Source of the DNA: JBLNBU01 sp050260215
GTDB lineage: Bacteria > Pseudomonadota > Alphaproteobacteria > Rhodospirillales > Magnetospirillaceae
DNA: 31,689 nt
Assembly: GCA_050260215.1 (NCBI GenBank)
Contig: JBLNBU010000233.1
Location: forward strand, 1-31,689
Direction: 5' to 3'
Numbering within the stretch: the first letter of the stretch is position 1; each line of letters starts with the position of its first letter. A program made the position numbers and the translations under genes. Positions 31,404 to 31,689 of this stretch are shown in pieces. Below the pieces are notes generated by a model. That model was given only the letters and a program-made list of their open reading frames with translations, was not told the DNA's origin and did not search any database.

Positions 31404-31689
31404 ATGAAGAAGATCGAAGCCATCATCAAGCCGTTCAAGCTCGACGAGGTGAAGGAAGCTCTGCACGAGATCGGGCTGCAGGGCCTGACCGTGACCGAGG
31501 CCAAGGGCTTCGGCCGCCAGAAGGGCCACACCGAGCTCTACCGCGGGGCTGAGTACGTGGTCGACTTCATCCCCAAGGTGAAGGTGGAGGTCGTGGTCGC
31601 CGAGAAGATCGTGGCGCAGGTGGTCGACGCGGTCGAGCGCGTGGCGCGCACCGGCCGCATCGGCGACGGGAAGATCTTCGTCTTCCAGG
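31404..31689 (+). CDS. glnB: PII nitrogen regulatory protein GlnB, N-terminal part
   Basis: The first 95 residues of about 112; the window ends inside the gene. PII senses 2-oxoglutarate, ATP and ADP and controls nitrogen metabolism. MKKIEAIIKPFKLDEVKEAL is the PII start, KGFGRQKGHTELYRGAEY leads to Tyr51, the uridylylation site in the T-loop, and RTGRIGDGKIFV is the second PII signature. The ATG at 31404 gives the canonical N-terminus. In alphaproteobacteria glnB usually precedes glnA, which would be expected outside the window. The sigma-54 promoter upstream fits control by nitrogen supply. Confidence 0.95.
   Translation, partial: MKKIEAIIKPFKLDEVKEALHEIGLQGLTVTEAKGFGRQKGHTELYRGAEYVVDFIPKVKVEVVVAEKIVAQVVDAVERVARTGRIGDGKIFVFQ

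Overview
The window reads as ordinary chromosomal sequence of a GC-rich alphaproteobacterium. The best guess is Rhodospirillales, Magnetospirillum-like. Pointers are an HdaA-type DnaA regulator, an AspRS with the non-discriminating signature, a sigma-54-driven PII gene, a class I phosphoribulokinase, a tRNA-His that encodes both G-1 and CCA, and many GTG starts overlapping upstream stop codons. There is no phage, insertion sequence, CRISPR array or large island. The genus is an inference from protein resemblance; no search was run.

Left part (1-6.2 kb): the start of an RND efflux adaptor (minus, cut by the window edge) diverges from a DUF2892 membrane protein around an operator-like palindrome. 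purN and purM (minus, overlapping) follow. Divergent from them is a compact plus-strand run: DUF2066 exported protein, CDP-alcohol phosphatidyltransferase, PerM/AI-2E permease and HdaA. This recalls the purMN/hda/perM neighbourhood of gammaproteobacteria. A DUF433/DUF5615 pair, probably toxin-antitoxin-like, faces hdaA.

Middle (6.8-18.4 kb): sixA diverges from ppk-ppx, a polyphosphate module with a good sigma-70 promoter. Next come a Cache-type sensor kinase, a small orphan ORF and a frameshifted gene. On the minus strand, rnd is followed by two tandem YkgJ-family cysteine-cluster genes, all three touching end to end. aspS diverges from rnd and is followed by a tiny lipoprotein gene whose ribosome binding site lies in a perfect hairpin.

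Right part (18.4-31.7 kb): an SLC13-type transporter diverges from a GalT-like HIT nucleotidyltransferase. TusE/DsrC-like, a small orphan, a NUDIX protein, a PA0069-type radical SAM protein, a DUF2795 protein and a hybrid kinase with a LOV-derived PAS domain follow. Two intergenic gaps carry REP/MITE-like palindromes. Then come an AT-rich leader, a small protein, two LuxR-family regulators with non-standard receivers flanking a secreted protein, tRNA-His, a phosphoribulokinase with an altered P-loop, a class I aminotransferase and the start of glnB behind a sigma-54 promoter.

Nothing here is a clear new multi-gene system. The most interesting points are regulatory or local: the SD-masking hairpin, the operator inside a promoter spacer, the two receiver-defective LuxR regulators, the P-loop variant of phosphoribulokinase, the missing canonical start of purM and the coupled rnd-YkgJ-YkgJ unit.
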